NCBI RefSeq assembly: GCF_946479415.1
Contig: NZ_CAMLFY010000038.1
Span: forward strand, 1-37,742
Length of the DNA: 37,742 bases
Source of the DNA: an uncultured Shinella sp.
GTDB taxonomy: Bacteria > Pseudomonadota > Alphaproteobacteria > Rhizobiales > Rhizobiaceae
Direction of reading: 5' to 3'
The notes under the pieces are model-generated. The model did not search any database, had not been told where the DNA came from, and saw only the letters and a list, made by a program, of their open reading frames with translations. A program made the translations under genes and the position numbers. Below, piece by piece: positions 1 through 11,354 of the stretch. Within the stretch, counting starts at the first letter, position 1, and each line of letters opens with the position of its first letter.

Positions 1-1215
<1,215 letters not shown>

Positions 1216-1281
1216 GCAGCACCCTCCTCGTGCGATTGGAACCGCGAGGCTGACACGCCGCGCCGCGCCATGCAACCGCCG

Positions 1282-2205
1282 TCAGGCCCGCGGCGCTACG
1301 GCACCCGCCACCTCGCGGATCGTCTGCATGAGGATGGCGAGCGGCAGGGAGGGGGCGATCTCCGCCCGCATGGTGAGGCCGACGGCGCCCTTCGTCTCGC
1401 TCGTATCGATCGGCAACGCCAAAAGCACGCCCTCGGCGATATCGCCCGCCACCACGCCCTCGGAGATGATCCAGACCGCATCGCTGTCGCGCACGAAGGC
1501 ACGGCCGAAGGCGTCGGAGACGGTCTCGATCGGGTTCGCCACATCGGCAATGCCATTGGCGATCAGGAAGCGTTCGACGAAGGGCCGGATGATCGAGCCC
1601 TGCGTCGGCATCAGCACCGGATAGGCATCGAGCCCGGCAAAAACAGCACCGCCGGACAGCAGCGGATGCCCCGCCCGCACGCAGAAAACCACCTTTTCCG
1701 AATAGAGATGCTCGAAGGAAAAGCCGGTCATCTGCTCGGGCGCGGCGAGCCGCCCGACGACGAGATCGAGATCGCCGAGGCGCAATTGTTCCAAAAGCAC
1801 CGCATTCTCCCCCGTGACGATCTTGATGCGCGCCCCGGTCTCTTCCGCCAGAAAGAGCCGCATCGCCCTGGGCATGATGCGCGTCGAGACGGTGGGCAGC
1901 GCACCGAGGCGCACCGGCGGCGCTTCGCCCGCCCGCGCCTGCGCGACCGAATCGAGCCCGTGCCGCAGCGCCGCCAGCGCCGCCCCGGCATGGCGCAAAA
2001 AAACCTCGCCCATGCGGGTGATGCGAATGCCGCGCCCGTCGCGCTCGAAGACGGGAACACCGAGAACCTCTTCCAACTCGCGGATGGTTTTCGTCACCGC
2101 CGGCTGGCTGACATTAAGCAGGCCGGCCGCCTTCATCACGCTCTTCTGCCGCGCCACCTCGACAAAGGTCTGGAGATGGCGGACCTTGATGCGGCTGTCA
2201 ATCAC
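1282..2205 (-). CDS. pcaQ: LysR-type activator of the pca operon, PcaQ
   Basis: LysR-family regulator of about 307 aa. The N-terminal winged helix (SVMKAAGLLNVSQPAVTKTI) is followed by the inducer-binding domain. The stretch GENAVLLEQLRLGDLDLVVG and the sequence FSFEHLYSE are characteristic of rhizobial PcaQ, which responds to beta-carboxy-cis,cis-muconate and activates pcaDCHGB. Two starts are possible: ATG at 2214, or the GTG at 2205, which gives the family-typical N-terminus (M)IDSRIK. I chose 2205 on family similarity. The gene is divergent from pcaD, with a dyad at 2213-2228 between them. The BKACE gene follows on the same strand. Confidence 0.9.
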   Translation of the reverse strand: MIDSRIKVRHLQTFVEVARQKSVMKAAGLLNVSQPAVTKTIRELEEVLGVPVFERDGRGIRITRMGEVFLRHAGAALAALRHGLDSVAQARAGEAPPVRLGALPTVSTRIMPRAMRLFLAEETGARIKIVTGENAVLLEQLRLGDLDLVVGRLAAPEQMTGFSFEHLYSEKVVFCVRAGHPLLSGGAVFAGLDAYPVLMPTQGSIIRPFVERFLIANGIADVANPIETVSDAFGRAFVRDSDAVWIISEGVVAGDIAEGVLLALPIDTSETKGAVGLTMRAEIAPSLPLAILMQTIREVAGAVAPRA

Positions 2206-2212
2206 GCTTTTC

Positions 2213-2228
2213 ATAACCCATACGTTAT
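2213..2228. promoter_or_regulatory. Candidate PcaQ operator between pcaQ and pcaD
   Basis: Perfect 5-bp inverted repeat ATAAC-N6-GTTAT in the divergent pcaQ/pcaD region. It resembles the PcaQ site reported in S. meliloti (ATAACC-N4-GGTTAA): the left half is identical and the right half partly so. It overlaps the upstream candidate ATG of pcaQ, which favours the GTG start at 2205 and suggests autoregulation. Confidence 0.6.
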
Positions 2229-2300
2229 CAGATCGGCTAAAAATATCATTTTACCGAACCGGATTGAAGGATCAATCTGCGGCAACGGGAGGAGACAGAC

Positions 2301-3113
2301 GTGCAATTCGCAACCGTCAATGACGTGATCCTGCATCACCAGCTGATCGGCGGGCCGGCCGGCAAGCCGGTCATCGTCTTCGTCAATTCGCTCGGCACCG
2401 ATTTCCGCATCTGGCGCGACGTCGTGGTGCGCCTTGCCGGCGATTTCCCGATCATCACCTATGACAAGCGCGGCCACGGCCTGTCCGATCTCGGCCAGGT
2501 GCCCTATTCGATCGACGACCACGTGCTCGACCTCGCCGGCCTGCTCGACCGGCTGAACGTCCGGGATGCCATCATCTGCGGCCTCTCCGTCGGCGGCATG
2601 ATCGCCCAGGGGCTGGAAGCCAAGCGGCCGGACCTCGTGAAGGGCCTCGTTCTCTGCGACACCGCCCACAAGATCGGCACGGCGGACATGTGGAACGCCC
2701 GCATCGAAAGCGTCGAGACGAAGGGCATCGAGAGCCTCGCCGACGGCATCCTGGAGCGCTGGTTCACGCCGGCCTTCCGCCGCCCGGAGAACGCCGCCTA
2801 TCACGGCTACCGCACCATGCTGACACGCCAGTCCGCCGTCGGCTATGCCGCCACCTGTGCGGCGCTGCGCGATGCCGACCTTACCGAATCCACGAAGCGC
2901 ATCGCCGTGCCGACGCTCTGCGTCGTCGGCGATCAGGACGGCTCGACACCGCCGGATGTCGTGCTGTCCATGGCCAAACTCATCCACGGCGCGCGCTACG
3001 AGGTCATCAAGGATGCCGGCCATATTCCCTGCGTCGAGCAGCCGGAAATGCTGACCGAGATGATCCGCGCCTTCATCGATACTATTCCCGCCGGAGGAAA
3101 GCTGCATGCCTGA
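2301..3113 (+). CDS. pcaD: 3-oxoadipate enol-lactonase PcaD
   Basis: Alpha/beta hydrolase of 270 aa that hydrolyses beta-ketoadipate enol-lactone to beta-ketoadipate in the cytoplasm. The catalytic triad is visible: nucleophile Ser96 in the elbow GLSVGG, Asp213 in GDQDGS, and His241 in AGHIPC. The oxyanion region around N29-S30 is conserved. The start is a GTG at 2301, supported by a GGGAGGAG ribosome site 5-8 nt upstream. It is the first gene of the pcaDCHG(B) operon and overlaps pcaC by 8 nt, which implies translational coupling. Length matches the family (about 265 aa). Confidence 0.95.
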   Translation: MQFATVNDVILHHQLIGGPAGKPVIVFVNSLGTDFRIWRDVVVRLAGDFPIITYDKRGHGLSDLGQVPYSIDDHVLDLAGLLDRLNVRDAIICGLSVGGMIAQGLEAKRPDLVKGLVLCDTAHKIGTADMWNARIESVETKGIESLADGILERWFTPAFRRPENAAYHGYRTMLTRQSAVGYAATCAALRDADLTESTKRIAVPTLCVVGDQDGSTPPDVVLSMAKLIHGARYEVIKDAGHIPCVEQPEMLTEMIRAFIDTIPAGGKLHA

Positions 3114-3504
3114 ACCGCAATCCGAGCGCTACCGGCAGGGCATGGCGACGCGCCGCGCCGTGCTGGGCGATGCCCATGTCGACCGCGCCAGTGCCGCCGC
3201 CACGCCCTTCGACCAGCCCTTCCAGGAGCTGATCACCGAAAGTGCCTGGGGCATCGTCTGGTCGCGCCCCGGCTGGACGAAGCGCGAGCGCTCCATGGTG
3301 ACGATCGCGCTGCTCGCCGCGCTTGGCCATGACGAGGAGGTGGCGATGCATGTGCGCGCCACCGCCAATACCGGCGCGACCCGCGAGGACATTGCCGAGG
3401 CGCTCTTGCATGTGGCCATCTATGCCGGCGTGCCCGCCGCCAACCGGGCGATCCGCGTGGCCAAGCAGGTCTTTGCGGAGTTGGATGCGGAACAGGCGGC
3501 CTGA
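3106..3504 (+). CDS. pcaC: 4-carboxymuconolactone decarboxylase PcaC
   Basis: 132-aa member of the carboxymuconolactone decarboxylase family (AhpD-like fold without the CxxC motif). It decarboxylates gamma-carboxymuconolactone to beta-ketoadipate enol-lactone, the PcaD substrate. The N-terminal [19 protein letters not shown] block and the helix [16 protein letters not shown] (His102) are typical; His82 is in the conserved MHVRAT segment. It is a stand-alone decarboxylase, not a PcaL-type fusion with PcaD. It overlaps pcaD by 8 nt and is followed 7 nt later by pcaH. Confidence 0.95.
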   Translation: MPEPQSERYRQGMATRRAVLGDAHVDRASAAATPFDQPFQELITESAWGIVWSRPGWTKRERSMVTIALLAALGHDEEVAMHVRATANTGATREDIAEALLHVAIYAGVPAANRAIRVAKQVFAELDAEQAA

Positions 3505-3511
3505 GGCGACG

Positions 3512-4261
3512 ATGAGCGATCTTCCCAACCGAAAACCCGAAACCGGCGCCTTCTTCGCCCGCGATCGCCTCTGGCACCCGCCGGGCCTCACGCCCGGCTA
3601 CAAGACCTCCGTGCTGCGCTCGCCGCAGAAGGCGCTGCTGTCGCTCGACGGCACGATCTCGGAAATCACCGGCCCGGTCTTTGGCCATTCCATTCTCGGC
3701 GAACGCGACAACGACCTGATCCACAATTTCGCAAAACCCGGCGAAAGCGCCATCGGCGAGCGCATCATCGTGCATGGCCGGGTGCTCGACGAGCGGGCAC
3801 GGCCCGTCCCGGGCGCGCTTCTCGAATTCTGGCAGGCCAATGCCGGCGGGCGCTATCGCCACAAGAAGGAAAGTTACCTCGCGCCGCTCGATCCGAATTT
3901 CGGCGGCTGCGGCCGCACGATTACCGATCAAGACGGCTGTTACGCCTTCCGCACCATCAAGCCCGGCCCCTATCCCTGGCCGAACGGCGTCAACGACTGG
4001 CGCCCGGCGCATATCCATTTCTCCGTCTTCGGCCATGGCTTTGCCCAGCGGCTGATCACGCAGATGTATTTCGAGGGTGATCCGATGATCTGGAAGTGTC
4101 CCATCGTGCAGACGATCCCGGACAAGGCGGCCGTCGAACAGCTCGTCGCCGCGCTCGACTGGGGCAACACGATCCCGATGGATGCGCGCGCCTACAAGTT
4201 CGACATCGTGCTGCGCGGCCGCCGCTCGACTTTGTTCGAGAACCGCATGGAGGGCAATTGA
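3512..4261 (+). CDS. pcaH: Protocatechuate 3,4-dioxygenase beta subunit PcaH
   Basis: 249-aa iron-bearing subunit of the intradiol dioxygenase that cleaves protocatechuate to beta-carboxy-cis,cis-muconate. The four non-heme Fe(III) ligands can be placed: Tyr115 (GRYRHK), Tyr154 (GPYPW), His167 and His169 (RPAHIHF). The N-terminal PcaH extension ([20 protein letters not shown]) is present. The ATG at 3512 follows a GAGG ribosome site at the end of pcaC; an upstream in-frame extension overlaps pcaC and is not credible. The stop overlaps the pcaG start by one base (TGATG). Confidence 0.96.
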   Translation: MSDLPNRKPETGAFFARDRLWHPPGLTPGYKTSVLRSPQKALLSLDGTISEITGPVFGHSILGERDNDLIHNFAKPGESAIGERIIVHGRVLDERARPVPGALLEFWQANAGGRYRHKKESYLAPLDPNFGGCGRTITDQDGCYAFRTIKPGPYPWPNGVNDWRPAHIHFSVFGHGFAQRLITQMYFEGDPMIWKCPIVQTIPDKAAVEQLVAALDWGNTIPMDARAYKFDIVLRGRRSTLFENRMEGN

Positions 4262-4875
4262 TGGTCCAGTCCCTCGGCTATCTCAAGGAAAGCGCCTCGC
4301 AGACCGCCGGCCCCTATGTCCATATCGGCCTGACGCCCAACCATGCCGGCATCGGCGGCGTCTACGACACCGATCTCGGCGCCGTCATGGTCAACGACAA
4401 AACACTCGGCCGGCGCATCACCATCACCGGCCGCGTGCTCGACGGCACCGGCACGCCGCTGAAGGACGCGCTCCTCGAAATCTGGCAGGCCGACGCCGCC
4501 GGCTTCTATAACAGCCCGTCCGAACTGCGCGGCAGCGCCGCCCCCAACTTCACCGGCTGGGGACGATGCGCCACCGATGGCGTGACCGGCGAATACCGCT
4601 TCGACACGATCAAACCCGGCCGCGTCCCCTTCCGCGACGGCCGCCCGATGGCCCCCCACATCTCCGTCTGGATCGTCGCCCGCGGCATCAATCTCGGCCT
4701 CAACACACGCCTCTATTTCGCCGACGAGGAAGCGGCGAATGCCGAGGACCCCGTGCTCGCCCGCATCGAACACCGCGTGCGCGTGCCGACGCTGATCGCC
4801 GTCGGTGAAGGCGATCACTATCGCTTCGACATTCATTTGCAGGGCGAGAAGGAGACGGTGTTCTTCGATATTTAG
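4261..4875 (+). CDS. pcaG: Protocatechuate 3,4-dioxygenase alpha subunit PcaG
   Basis: 204-aa partner of PcaH. Alpha subunits share the intradiol dioxygenase fold but have lost the iron ligands, and this one fits: the equivalents of the PcaH histidines are replaced (MAPHISVWI). Recognisable family segments are SASQTAGPYVHIGL at the N-terminus, LLEIWQADAAGFYNSP, and HYRFDIHLQGEKETVFFD at the C-terminus. The start ATG overlaps the pcaH stop, so the two subunits are translationally coupled. Length agrees with known PcaG (about 200 aa). Confidence 0.95.
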   Translation: MVQSLGYLKESASQTAGPYVHIGLTPNHAGIGGVYDTDLGAVMVNDKTLGRRITITGRVLDGTGTPLKDALLEIWQADAAGFYNSPSELRGSAAPNFTGWGRCATDGVTGEYRFDTIKPGRVPFRDGRPMAPHISVWIVARGINLGLNTRLYFADEEAANAEDPVLARIEHRVRVPTLIAVGEGDHYRFDIHLQGEKETVFFDI

Positions 4876-4978
4876 CCGGATTTGGTCGGCGGGAGGAAAC
4901 TGCCTCGAAGCGACACCAACGCCTTGTCGATTGATACATCGATGCCGAGTTTGGATGTTGTGCGCCTTGTTTTCTTTT

Positions 4979-4991
4979 GGTCAAAATGACC
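4979..4991. repeat. Short perfect dyad upstream of the small secreted-protein gene
   Basis: GGTCA-AAA-TGACC, a perfect 5-bp inverted repeat, lies 24 nt upstream of the TTG start at 5015. It may be an operator or chance; no matching regulator is identified. Confidence 0.3.
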
Positions 4992-5014
4992 TCAAGGAAA
5001 AGAGGGAGGAGCGG

Positions 5015-5353
5015 TTGAGGACCGTAATCGTTTTCGCCGTGCTCGCGATGCTGCATTTCGCGACGGAAAGCAGGGCAGAAGAAAGCCCAAAACTGGAGGC
5101 GATGCGACAACTCGTGCATCTCATCGCCATCATCAATACCTGCCCCGAGGCGATCGTGAATCTTGCCGAGATCGGAAGACGCAACGCGGACGAAGGCGTT
5201 GATCTGGAGAAGGACAAAATTGAACTCAATCGCCTCTATCGAGAGCAACTCGAGCGACTGAAGAGCAACGGCCGGGAAGCTGCTTGCGCTGAAGGGATGC
5301 AATTGTTCGGCCCGGAAGGCGAAATCAGCCGCAACTCGATAAGGTTACCCTGA
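5015..5353 (+). CDS. Small secreted protein of unknown function
   Basis: Predicted 112-aa exported protein. It starts with TTG at 5015, chosen because GGGAGGA sits 4 nt upstream and because the frame then opens with a clear signal peptide (MRTVIVFAVLAMLHFATESRA, cleavage expected near residue 21). The mature part is mostly charged helix with two cysteines (C43, C91) that could form a disulfide, and a coiled-coil-like stretch around residues 60-84. An open frame continues upstream into pcaG but without any start signal. It interrupts the usual pcaG-pcaB junction. I do not recognise a family; a periplasmic location is inferred. Confidence 0.65.
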   Translation: MRTVIVFAVLAMLHFATESRAEESPKLEAMRQLVHLIAIINTCPEAIVNLAEIGRRNADEGVDLEKDKIELNRLYREQLERLKSNGREAACAEGMQLFGPEGEISRNSIRLP

Positions 5354-5499
5354 AGAGGGACTGGCCGGAAGACGTGATAGCCTCGCCAAGCAGCATGTCT
5401 GCTACGTCACTCTTATGCGGAGATCGCTTTCCCTCTCCGTCATATCGGGCTCAACCCGAGGAGCCCCCAACCCACACCAACCTCCCCAAAGAGGCACCC

Positions 5500-6555
5500 A
5501 TGACCGTCTCGCCCTTCGACCACCCCTATCTCTCCGGCCTCATCGGCGACGAAGAGCTGGCGTCGTTCTTTTCCGCTGCGGCGGAGCTCGAGGCCATGCT
5601 GGCCTTCGAGGTGGCGCTGGCCAAGGCGGAGGCCGTGGCGGGAGTCATTCCGGTCGAAGCAGCACATGCCATAGAACGCGCGGCGCATCGTTTTTCGCCT
5701 GACGTCGCAAGCCTGCGTGCCGCGACGGCGCGCGATGGCGTCGTCGTGCCGGATCTCGTTCGGCAATTGCGCGCCGCGGTTGGCGAGCCGCATGCAAGAC
5801 ATCTGCATTTCGGCGCGACCAGCCAGGATGTCATCGACAGCGGCCTGATGCTGCGCCTGTCGCGCGTCCTGCCTCTTCTGGAGGAGCGGCTGGACGGGCT
5901 GATCGGCGGGCTGGCCGCCCTCGCCGCGACGTTTGGCACGCACAGCCTCATGGGGCGCACGCGCATGCAGCCCGCCATTCCCATCACCGTGGCCGACCGC
6001 CTCGACAGCTGGCGCCAGCCGCTGGAGCGCGTTGCCGAGCGGCTGGAAATCTTTGCGCTGGAGGGGCTTGCCGTGCAGTTCGGCGGCGCAGCGGGCACGC
6101 TGGAGAAGCTTGGCGACAAGGCAGCGACCGTGCGCGCCGCGCTGGCCGATGAACTCGGCCTCGTCGACACGCCGCAATGGCACAGCCAGCGTGACCGGAT
6201 CGGCGAGCTTGCCGGCCTTCTTACCGCCATCACCGGCAGCCTCGGCAAGATCGGGCAGGACATCGTGCTGATGGCGGATCGCGGTGGCGAGATTGCGCTT
6301 GCCGGCGGCGGCGGCTCCTCCGCCATGCCGCACAAGCAGAACCCCGTCGCGGCCGAAGCGCTTGTAACGCTTGCCCGTTTCAACGCCGCGCAGCTCGGCG
6401 GCATCGCCCAGGCGGCGGTGCATGAACAGGAGCGCTCGGGTGCCGCCTGGACGCTGGAGTGGCTGATCCTGCCGCAAATGGTGGTCGCCTGCGGGGCGGC
6501 GCTCAGGCTCTGCGAGGAGCTTTTTGCCGCCATCCGCCAGATCGGCACGGAATGA
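5500..6555 (+). CDS. pcaB: 3-carboxy-cis,cis-muconate cycloisomerase PcaB
   Basis: 351-aa enzyme of the fumarase/aspartase superfamily that lactonises beta-carboxy-cis,cis-muconate to gamma-carboxymuconolactone. The superfamily signature GSSAMPHKQNPV is at about residues 272-283 and the conserved GATSQDVIDS at 105-114. The ATG at 5500 has an AAAGAGG ribosome site; the open frame upstream (from about 5374) lacks one and does not match the family N-terminus. It is separated from pcaG by about 620 nt and the small secreted-protein gene, so it may have its own promoter or be at the end of a longer pca transcript. Rhizobial PcaB proteins are about 350 aa, shorter than the roughly 450 aa of Pseudomonas. 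Confidence 0.93.
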   Translation: MTVSPFDHPYLSGLIGDEELASFFSAAAELEAMLAFEVALAKAEAVAGVIPVEAAHAIERAAHRFSPDVASLRAATARDGVVVPDLVRQLRAAVGEPHARHLHFGATSQDVIDSGLMLRLSRVLPLLEERLDGLIGGLAALAATFGTHSLMGRTRMQPAIPITVADRLDSWRQPLERVAERLEIFALEGLAVQFGGAAGTLEKLGDKAATVRAALADELGLVDTPQWHSQRDRIGELAGLLTAITGSLGKIGQDIVLMADRGGEIALAGGGGSSAMPHKQNPVAAEALVTLARFNAAQLGGIAQAAVHEQERSGAAWTLEWLILPQMVVACGAALRLCEELFAAIRQIGTE

Positions 6556-6618
6556 ACGCAGCCCTGTTCCATGCGGAACAGCGCGCGGCGGATGATCGTG
6601 GGAAAGTCTGCTCACACC

Positions 6619-6637
6619 GGATGAGAGAGGCTCATCC
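6619..6637 (+). promoter_or_regulatory. 5' leader hairpin of tiny secreted protein, copy 1
   Basis: GGATGAG-AGAGG-CTCATCC, a perfect 7-bp stem with a 5-nt loop, lies 21 nt before the ATG at 6659. The identical 19 nt, plus flanking bases, precede the paralogue at 17194 on the other strand. The loop AGAGG is itself Shine-Dalgarno-like. Confidence 0.6.
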
Positions 6638-6658
6638 CACAGAGATCAGGAGATCACC

Positions 6659-6835
6659 ATGCGCAAGATCATCGTTTCCGCCACCATCGCCCTCGTCGCC
6701 GCCGTGTCCTTCGCCGCCCCCTCGCAGGCCGGCTATTACGGCTACGGCCACAAGCCGCACTGCTTCATCAAGAAGATCAAGTCCTACGACTATTACGGCA
6801 ACCTGGTGATCAAGAAGATCAAGGTCTGCAAGTAA
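6659..6835 (+). CDS. Tiny secreted basic protein with two cysteines, copy 1
   Basis: 58-aa protein with a classical signal peptide: MRKIIVSATIALVAAVSFA, then PSQA just before the likely cleavage site at residue 24. The mature part is about 34 residues, Tyr/Lys-rich, with cysteines at 35 and 57 and the block CFIKKIKSYDYYGN. It is about 81% identical (47 of 58) to a second copy at 17018-17194. The ATG is supported by a CAGGAG ribosome site. A good terminator follows. The function is unknown; a disulfide-bonded periplasmic or secreted miniprotein is inferred. Confidence 0.75.
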   Translation: MRKIIVSATIALVAAVSFAAPSQAGYYGYGHKPHCFIKKIKSYDYYGNLVIKKIKVCK

Positions 6836-6870
6836 TCCAGCCTGCTGCTGACCTCCCCGAAAACCCGCTG

Positions 6871-6902
6871 AAAACCTGGATGCCCCCTGCATCCGGGTTT
6901 TT
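6871..6902 (+). terminator. Rho-independent terminator after tiny secreted protein copy 1
   Basis: Stem AAACCTGGATGC / GCATCCGGGTTT (one G-T wobble) with a CCCCT loop, running into TTTTT. It lies 35 nt past the stop at 6835. It also abuts the convergent acetyltransferase gene end at 6904. Confidence 0.8.
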
Positions 6903-6903
6903 C

Positions 6904-7425
6904 TCATGCGCCGACGCGCTTGTAGAAGAAGGTCGTCGCGCAAAAACGCCCGTCCGGATAGAGCGCATAGTCGGGAATGACGCCCGCCCGCTGCCAGCCC
7001 AGCCGCTCATAGACGGTCTCCGCCGGGCTGCCGGTCGCGGTATCCAGCACCAGCACGGTCTTGCCGCGCCTTGCGGCTTCGGCTTCCGCCGCCGTCATCA
7101 AGGCCCGCGCCACGCCCCGGCCGCGTTCGCTTTCCATGACAAGCAATTTCTTCACATCCGCCCGGTGCGGCTGGTTCGGCATCTGGCTGATGCCGATCTG
7201 CACCGTGCCGACGATGCGGCCTTCCCGCTCGGCAGCAAAGAGCAGCGTCGCCTCAGCGCCGACCGCCGCCGCCACGCCCTGCCAGAACGGCACGGCATCG
7301 GCGGGACCATAGGGCGCCATGAAGCCGACGGAGGCGCCGCCGGCCACGCAATCGGCCAGCACTTCGGACAATTCGCCGATACGCGCCTGCGCTTCGGCAT
7401 GGTCGAGCAGTCTGATATCGCTCAT
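6904..7425 (-). CDS. GNAT family N-acetyltransferase
   Basis: 173-aa protein with the GNAT fold. Motif A, which binds acetyl-CoA, is at residues 92-112 with the loop RGRGVA (101-106). Motif B includes YERLGW at 139-144. The central strand AEREGRIVGTVQIGI is typical. The ATG at 7425 follows GAGGGG; it sits 7 nt downstream of the stop of the XRE-cupin gene, so the two probably form a two-gene operon. The acetyl acceptor cannot be told from sequence; antibiotic, amine or protein N-termini are all possible. Confidence 0.85.
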   Translation of the reverse strand: MSDIRLLDHAEAQARIGELSEVLADCVAGGASVGFMAPYGPADAVPFWQGVAAAVGAEATLLFAAEREGRIVGTVQIGISQMPNQPHRADVKKLLVMESERGRGVARALMTAAEAEAARRGKTVLVLDTATGSPAETVYERLGWQRAGVIPDYALYPDGRFCATTFFYKRVGA

Positions 7426-7432
7426 CGGCCCC

Positions 7433-8017
7433 TCAGGCTCTGCCGCGGTCCAGCACCACGGCATAATGCGCCGGCCCATCGCCGGGATTTTCAAAGACAT
7501 GGCCCTCGGTGATGCTCATATAGAGGCAATCGCCGGGGTTAAGATCATGCACGGTTCCGGCAATCGTCATGCGCAGGCGGCCGGAAAACAGCCAGACATG
7601 CTGCGTCATGCCGGCCTTCGCCGTTTCCGGCGGATAGGCGATGCGCGCACCGGCGGGAAAATCGACCTCGATCACCTCGACGCGCGCGGCCGTGTTGGCG
7701 GCCGAGACCGCACGGCGCTGATAGCCGGTTTCCGGATCGCGCCAAACGGTCTGCGTCTCGCGCCGCGACAGGGGATCGCCCGCCTCTCCGGAAAAGGCGA
7801 AGAAGGCCGACAGCGTCAGGTCGAGGGCGGCACAGAGCCGCGAGAGCAGCTGCGCCGTCGGGCTCGCCTCGCCGCGCTCGATGCGCGAGATCATCGCCCG
7901 GCTGACGCCCGAGGCGCCGGCCAGATCGTCCAGCGTCTGGTTGCGGGCCATGCGCAGCTGCCGCAGCCGTTCGCCGATGGCGCTTTCCAGGGGATCGGTT
8001 TCATTTTCCATTATCAT
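7433..8017 (-). CDS. XRE-family regulator with C-terminal cupin domain
   Basis: 194-aa transcriptional regulator. Residues about 15-70 form an XRE helix-turn-helix (QTLDDLAGASGVSRAMISRI) and about 110-190 a cupin barrel (HVWLFSGRLRMTIAG, then LNPGDCLYM). Proteins of this kind (PuuR/SutR-like) sense small molecules through the cupin. The start at 8017 is chosen because GGGAG lies 9 nt upstream; an ATG at 8011 is also possible. The gene is divergent from the MFS transporter, with several AT-rich dyads around its start that could be its operator. Control of the transporter and of the downstream acetyltransferase is an inference from position. Confidence 0.85.
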   Translation of the reverse strand: MIMENETDPLESAIGERLRQLRMARNQTLDDLAGASGVSRAMISRIERGEASPTAQLLSRLCAALDLTLSAFFAFSGEAGDPLSRRETQTVWRDPETGYQRRAVSAANTAARVEVIEVDFPAGARIAYPPETAKAGMTQHVWLFSGRLRMTIAGTVHDLNPGDCLYMSITEGHVFENPGDGPAHYAVVLDRGRA

Positions 8018-8040
8018 GGAATAATTCTCCCGCATAATGG
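8006..8040. promoter_or_regulatory. Candidate operator dyads at the XRE-cupin gene start
   Basis: Two overlapping inverted repeats. TTCCAT-TATC-ATGGAA is at 8006-8021, perfect with 6-bp arms. CCATTAT (8008-8014) pairs with ATAATGG (8034-8040) across a 19-nt spacer. They cover the start codon and ribosome site of the regulator, as expected for an autoregulatory site. Confidence 0.45.
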
Positions 8041-8153
8041 AGTCAACCGGCATGACCTCATCCCAAAATAATTCCTGGTCATGGCGCTGCGGCGACAATG
8101 CGACATCGGCCTGACCGGATATGGTGGCCGCACGAGAATCGGAGGAGCGGCAC

Positions 8154-9404
8154 ATGGCGGGGGAAACACAGCGGGCATCGTCGCTCTTTTCCATCACCGC
8201 CATCGTCGTCTCGATGACCTTCGTCGCCATCGGCAACGGCATCATGCTCGCCTATGTGCCCTATGTACTGTCGCGCGCCGACGCACCCGCCTGGACGCCC
8301 GGTGCCGCCGTCACGATGATCGCCTTCGGCGGCCTGCTCGGCTGCATCCTGGCCGGTCCGGTCATCCGCCGCGTCGGCCATGCGCGGGCGTTTTCCTGCT
8401 CCATGGCGCTCGTCCTCATCGCCGCCTTCCTCGTGGCGCTCGGCGTCAATCCCATCCTCTGGGTTCTGGCACGCGGCATCTATGGCACGGCGGGCAATGC
8501 CAATTTCATCATCGCTCAGAGCTGGCTGAACCACGCGGCCGACAACCGCTGGCGCGGCAAGGCCATGTCGTTCTTCTACATGGCCTATGTGCTGGGGCTC
8601 GGCGTCGGCGCCTGGCTGTTCGGCCAGATGCCGGCCGATGGCAACCTCGCGCCGCTCGTCACCATCTTCGTCACCACGCTCGCCATCCTGCCGATCGGCC
8701 TCACCCGGCTTCCGACGCCGCCGGCGCCGGCCAGCGTCAGCGTGGATTTCGCCATGGCTTGGCGCAATTCGCCGGTCGCGCTCATCGGCGTGCTCGCCGC
8801 CGGCGGCCTCTCCATGGTGGTGCAGGGCTTTACGCCGATCTATGCCGCCACCAACAATGTCGGCCAGAAGGACGTGGCGCTCCTGATGTTCGTCATGCAG
8901 TTCGGCCTGCTCTTCGTGCAATATCCGCTCGGCACGCTGTCGGACCGCATCGACCGGCGCGTCGTGCTGATCTTCACCTGCCTGCTCATCACGGGGGCCG
9001 CCGTCGCCGCGCTCTTCGTCTCCTTCCAGGCACTGGTCATCCTCATGCTGGTCTTCGCGCTCTGGGCGGGGGCGACCGAAAGCGTCTATTCCATCGCCAA
9101 CGCCCATGCCAACGACCGCACGGATCCGGAGAATTTCGTGCCGCTCGCCTCGACGCTGCTCGTCGCCTGGTCGACCGCCGCCACCCTCGTGCCGCTTGCC
9201 GTGACCGCGCTGACGCCGACCTTCGGCCCCAAGACCTTCATCTATGCCGCCATGGCCGTCGCGGTCCTCTATGCCGCCTTCGTCGCCCACCGTCTGCGCC
9301 TTCGCGAGACCGTGCCGCCGGAGGCGCGCGAGACCTTCGAGATCCGCAGCGCCCAGGTGCCGAATGCCGGCGCACTGGTCGAAGGCGAAAAAGCCCCGGA
9401 ATAG
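8154..9404 (+). CDS. MFS transporter, YcaD-like
   Basis: 416-aa inner-membrane protein with about 12 hydrophobic segments in two bundles. The first inter-helix loop after TM2 carries an MFS-like [11 protein letters not shown]. The segment [14 protein letters not shown] near residue 310 resembles the YcaD subgroup of the major facilitator superfamily. The ATG at 8154 follows GGAGGAG; an in-frame GTG at 8121 is less likely. It is divergent from the XRE-cupin regulator, which is the likely controller. The transported compound is unknown. The ~30-residue cytoplasmic tail is polar. Confidence 0.85.
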   Translation: MAGETQRASSLFSITAIVVSMTFVAIGNGIMLAYVPYVLSRADAPAWTPGAAVTMIAFGGLLGCILAGPVIRRVGHARAFSCSMALVLIAAFLVALGVNPILWVLARGIYGTAGNANFIIAQSWLNHAADNRWRGKAMSFFYMAYVLGLGVGAWLFGQMPADGNLAPLVTIFVTTLAILPIGLTRLPTPPAPASVSVDFAMAWRNSPVALIGVLAAGGLSMVVQGFTPIYAATNNVGQKDVALLMFVMQFGLLFVQYPLGTLSDRIDRRVVLIFTCLLITGAAVAALFVSFQALVILMLVFALWAGATESVYSIANAHANDRTDPENFVPLASTLLVAWSTAATLVPLAVTALTPTFGPKTFIYAAMAVAVLYAAFVAHRLRLRETVPPEARETFEIRSAQVPNAGALVEGEKAPE

Positions 9405-9465
9405 CGGCGCTCCGGCCCAGGAAACCGATCATTTACCGCTTTGCGGGAATCTTCGGCGCTGCTAT

Positions 9466-11298
<1,833 letters not shown>

Positions 11299-11304
11299 GA
11301 CGCA

Positions 11305-11330
11305 AAAGGGAGGCGCTGCCTCCCTTTTTT
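11305..11330 (+). terminator. Rho-independent terminator of lepA
   Basis: Perfect stem AAAGGGAGGC / GCCTCCCTTT with a 3-nt loop, followed by further T residues, just downstream of the lepA stop. Confidence 0.9.
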
Positions 11331-11354
11331 ATTGCCGGGATCAATCCCGCCTGC

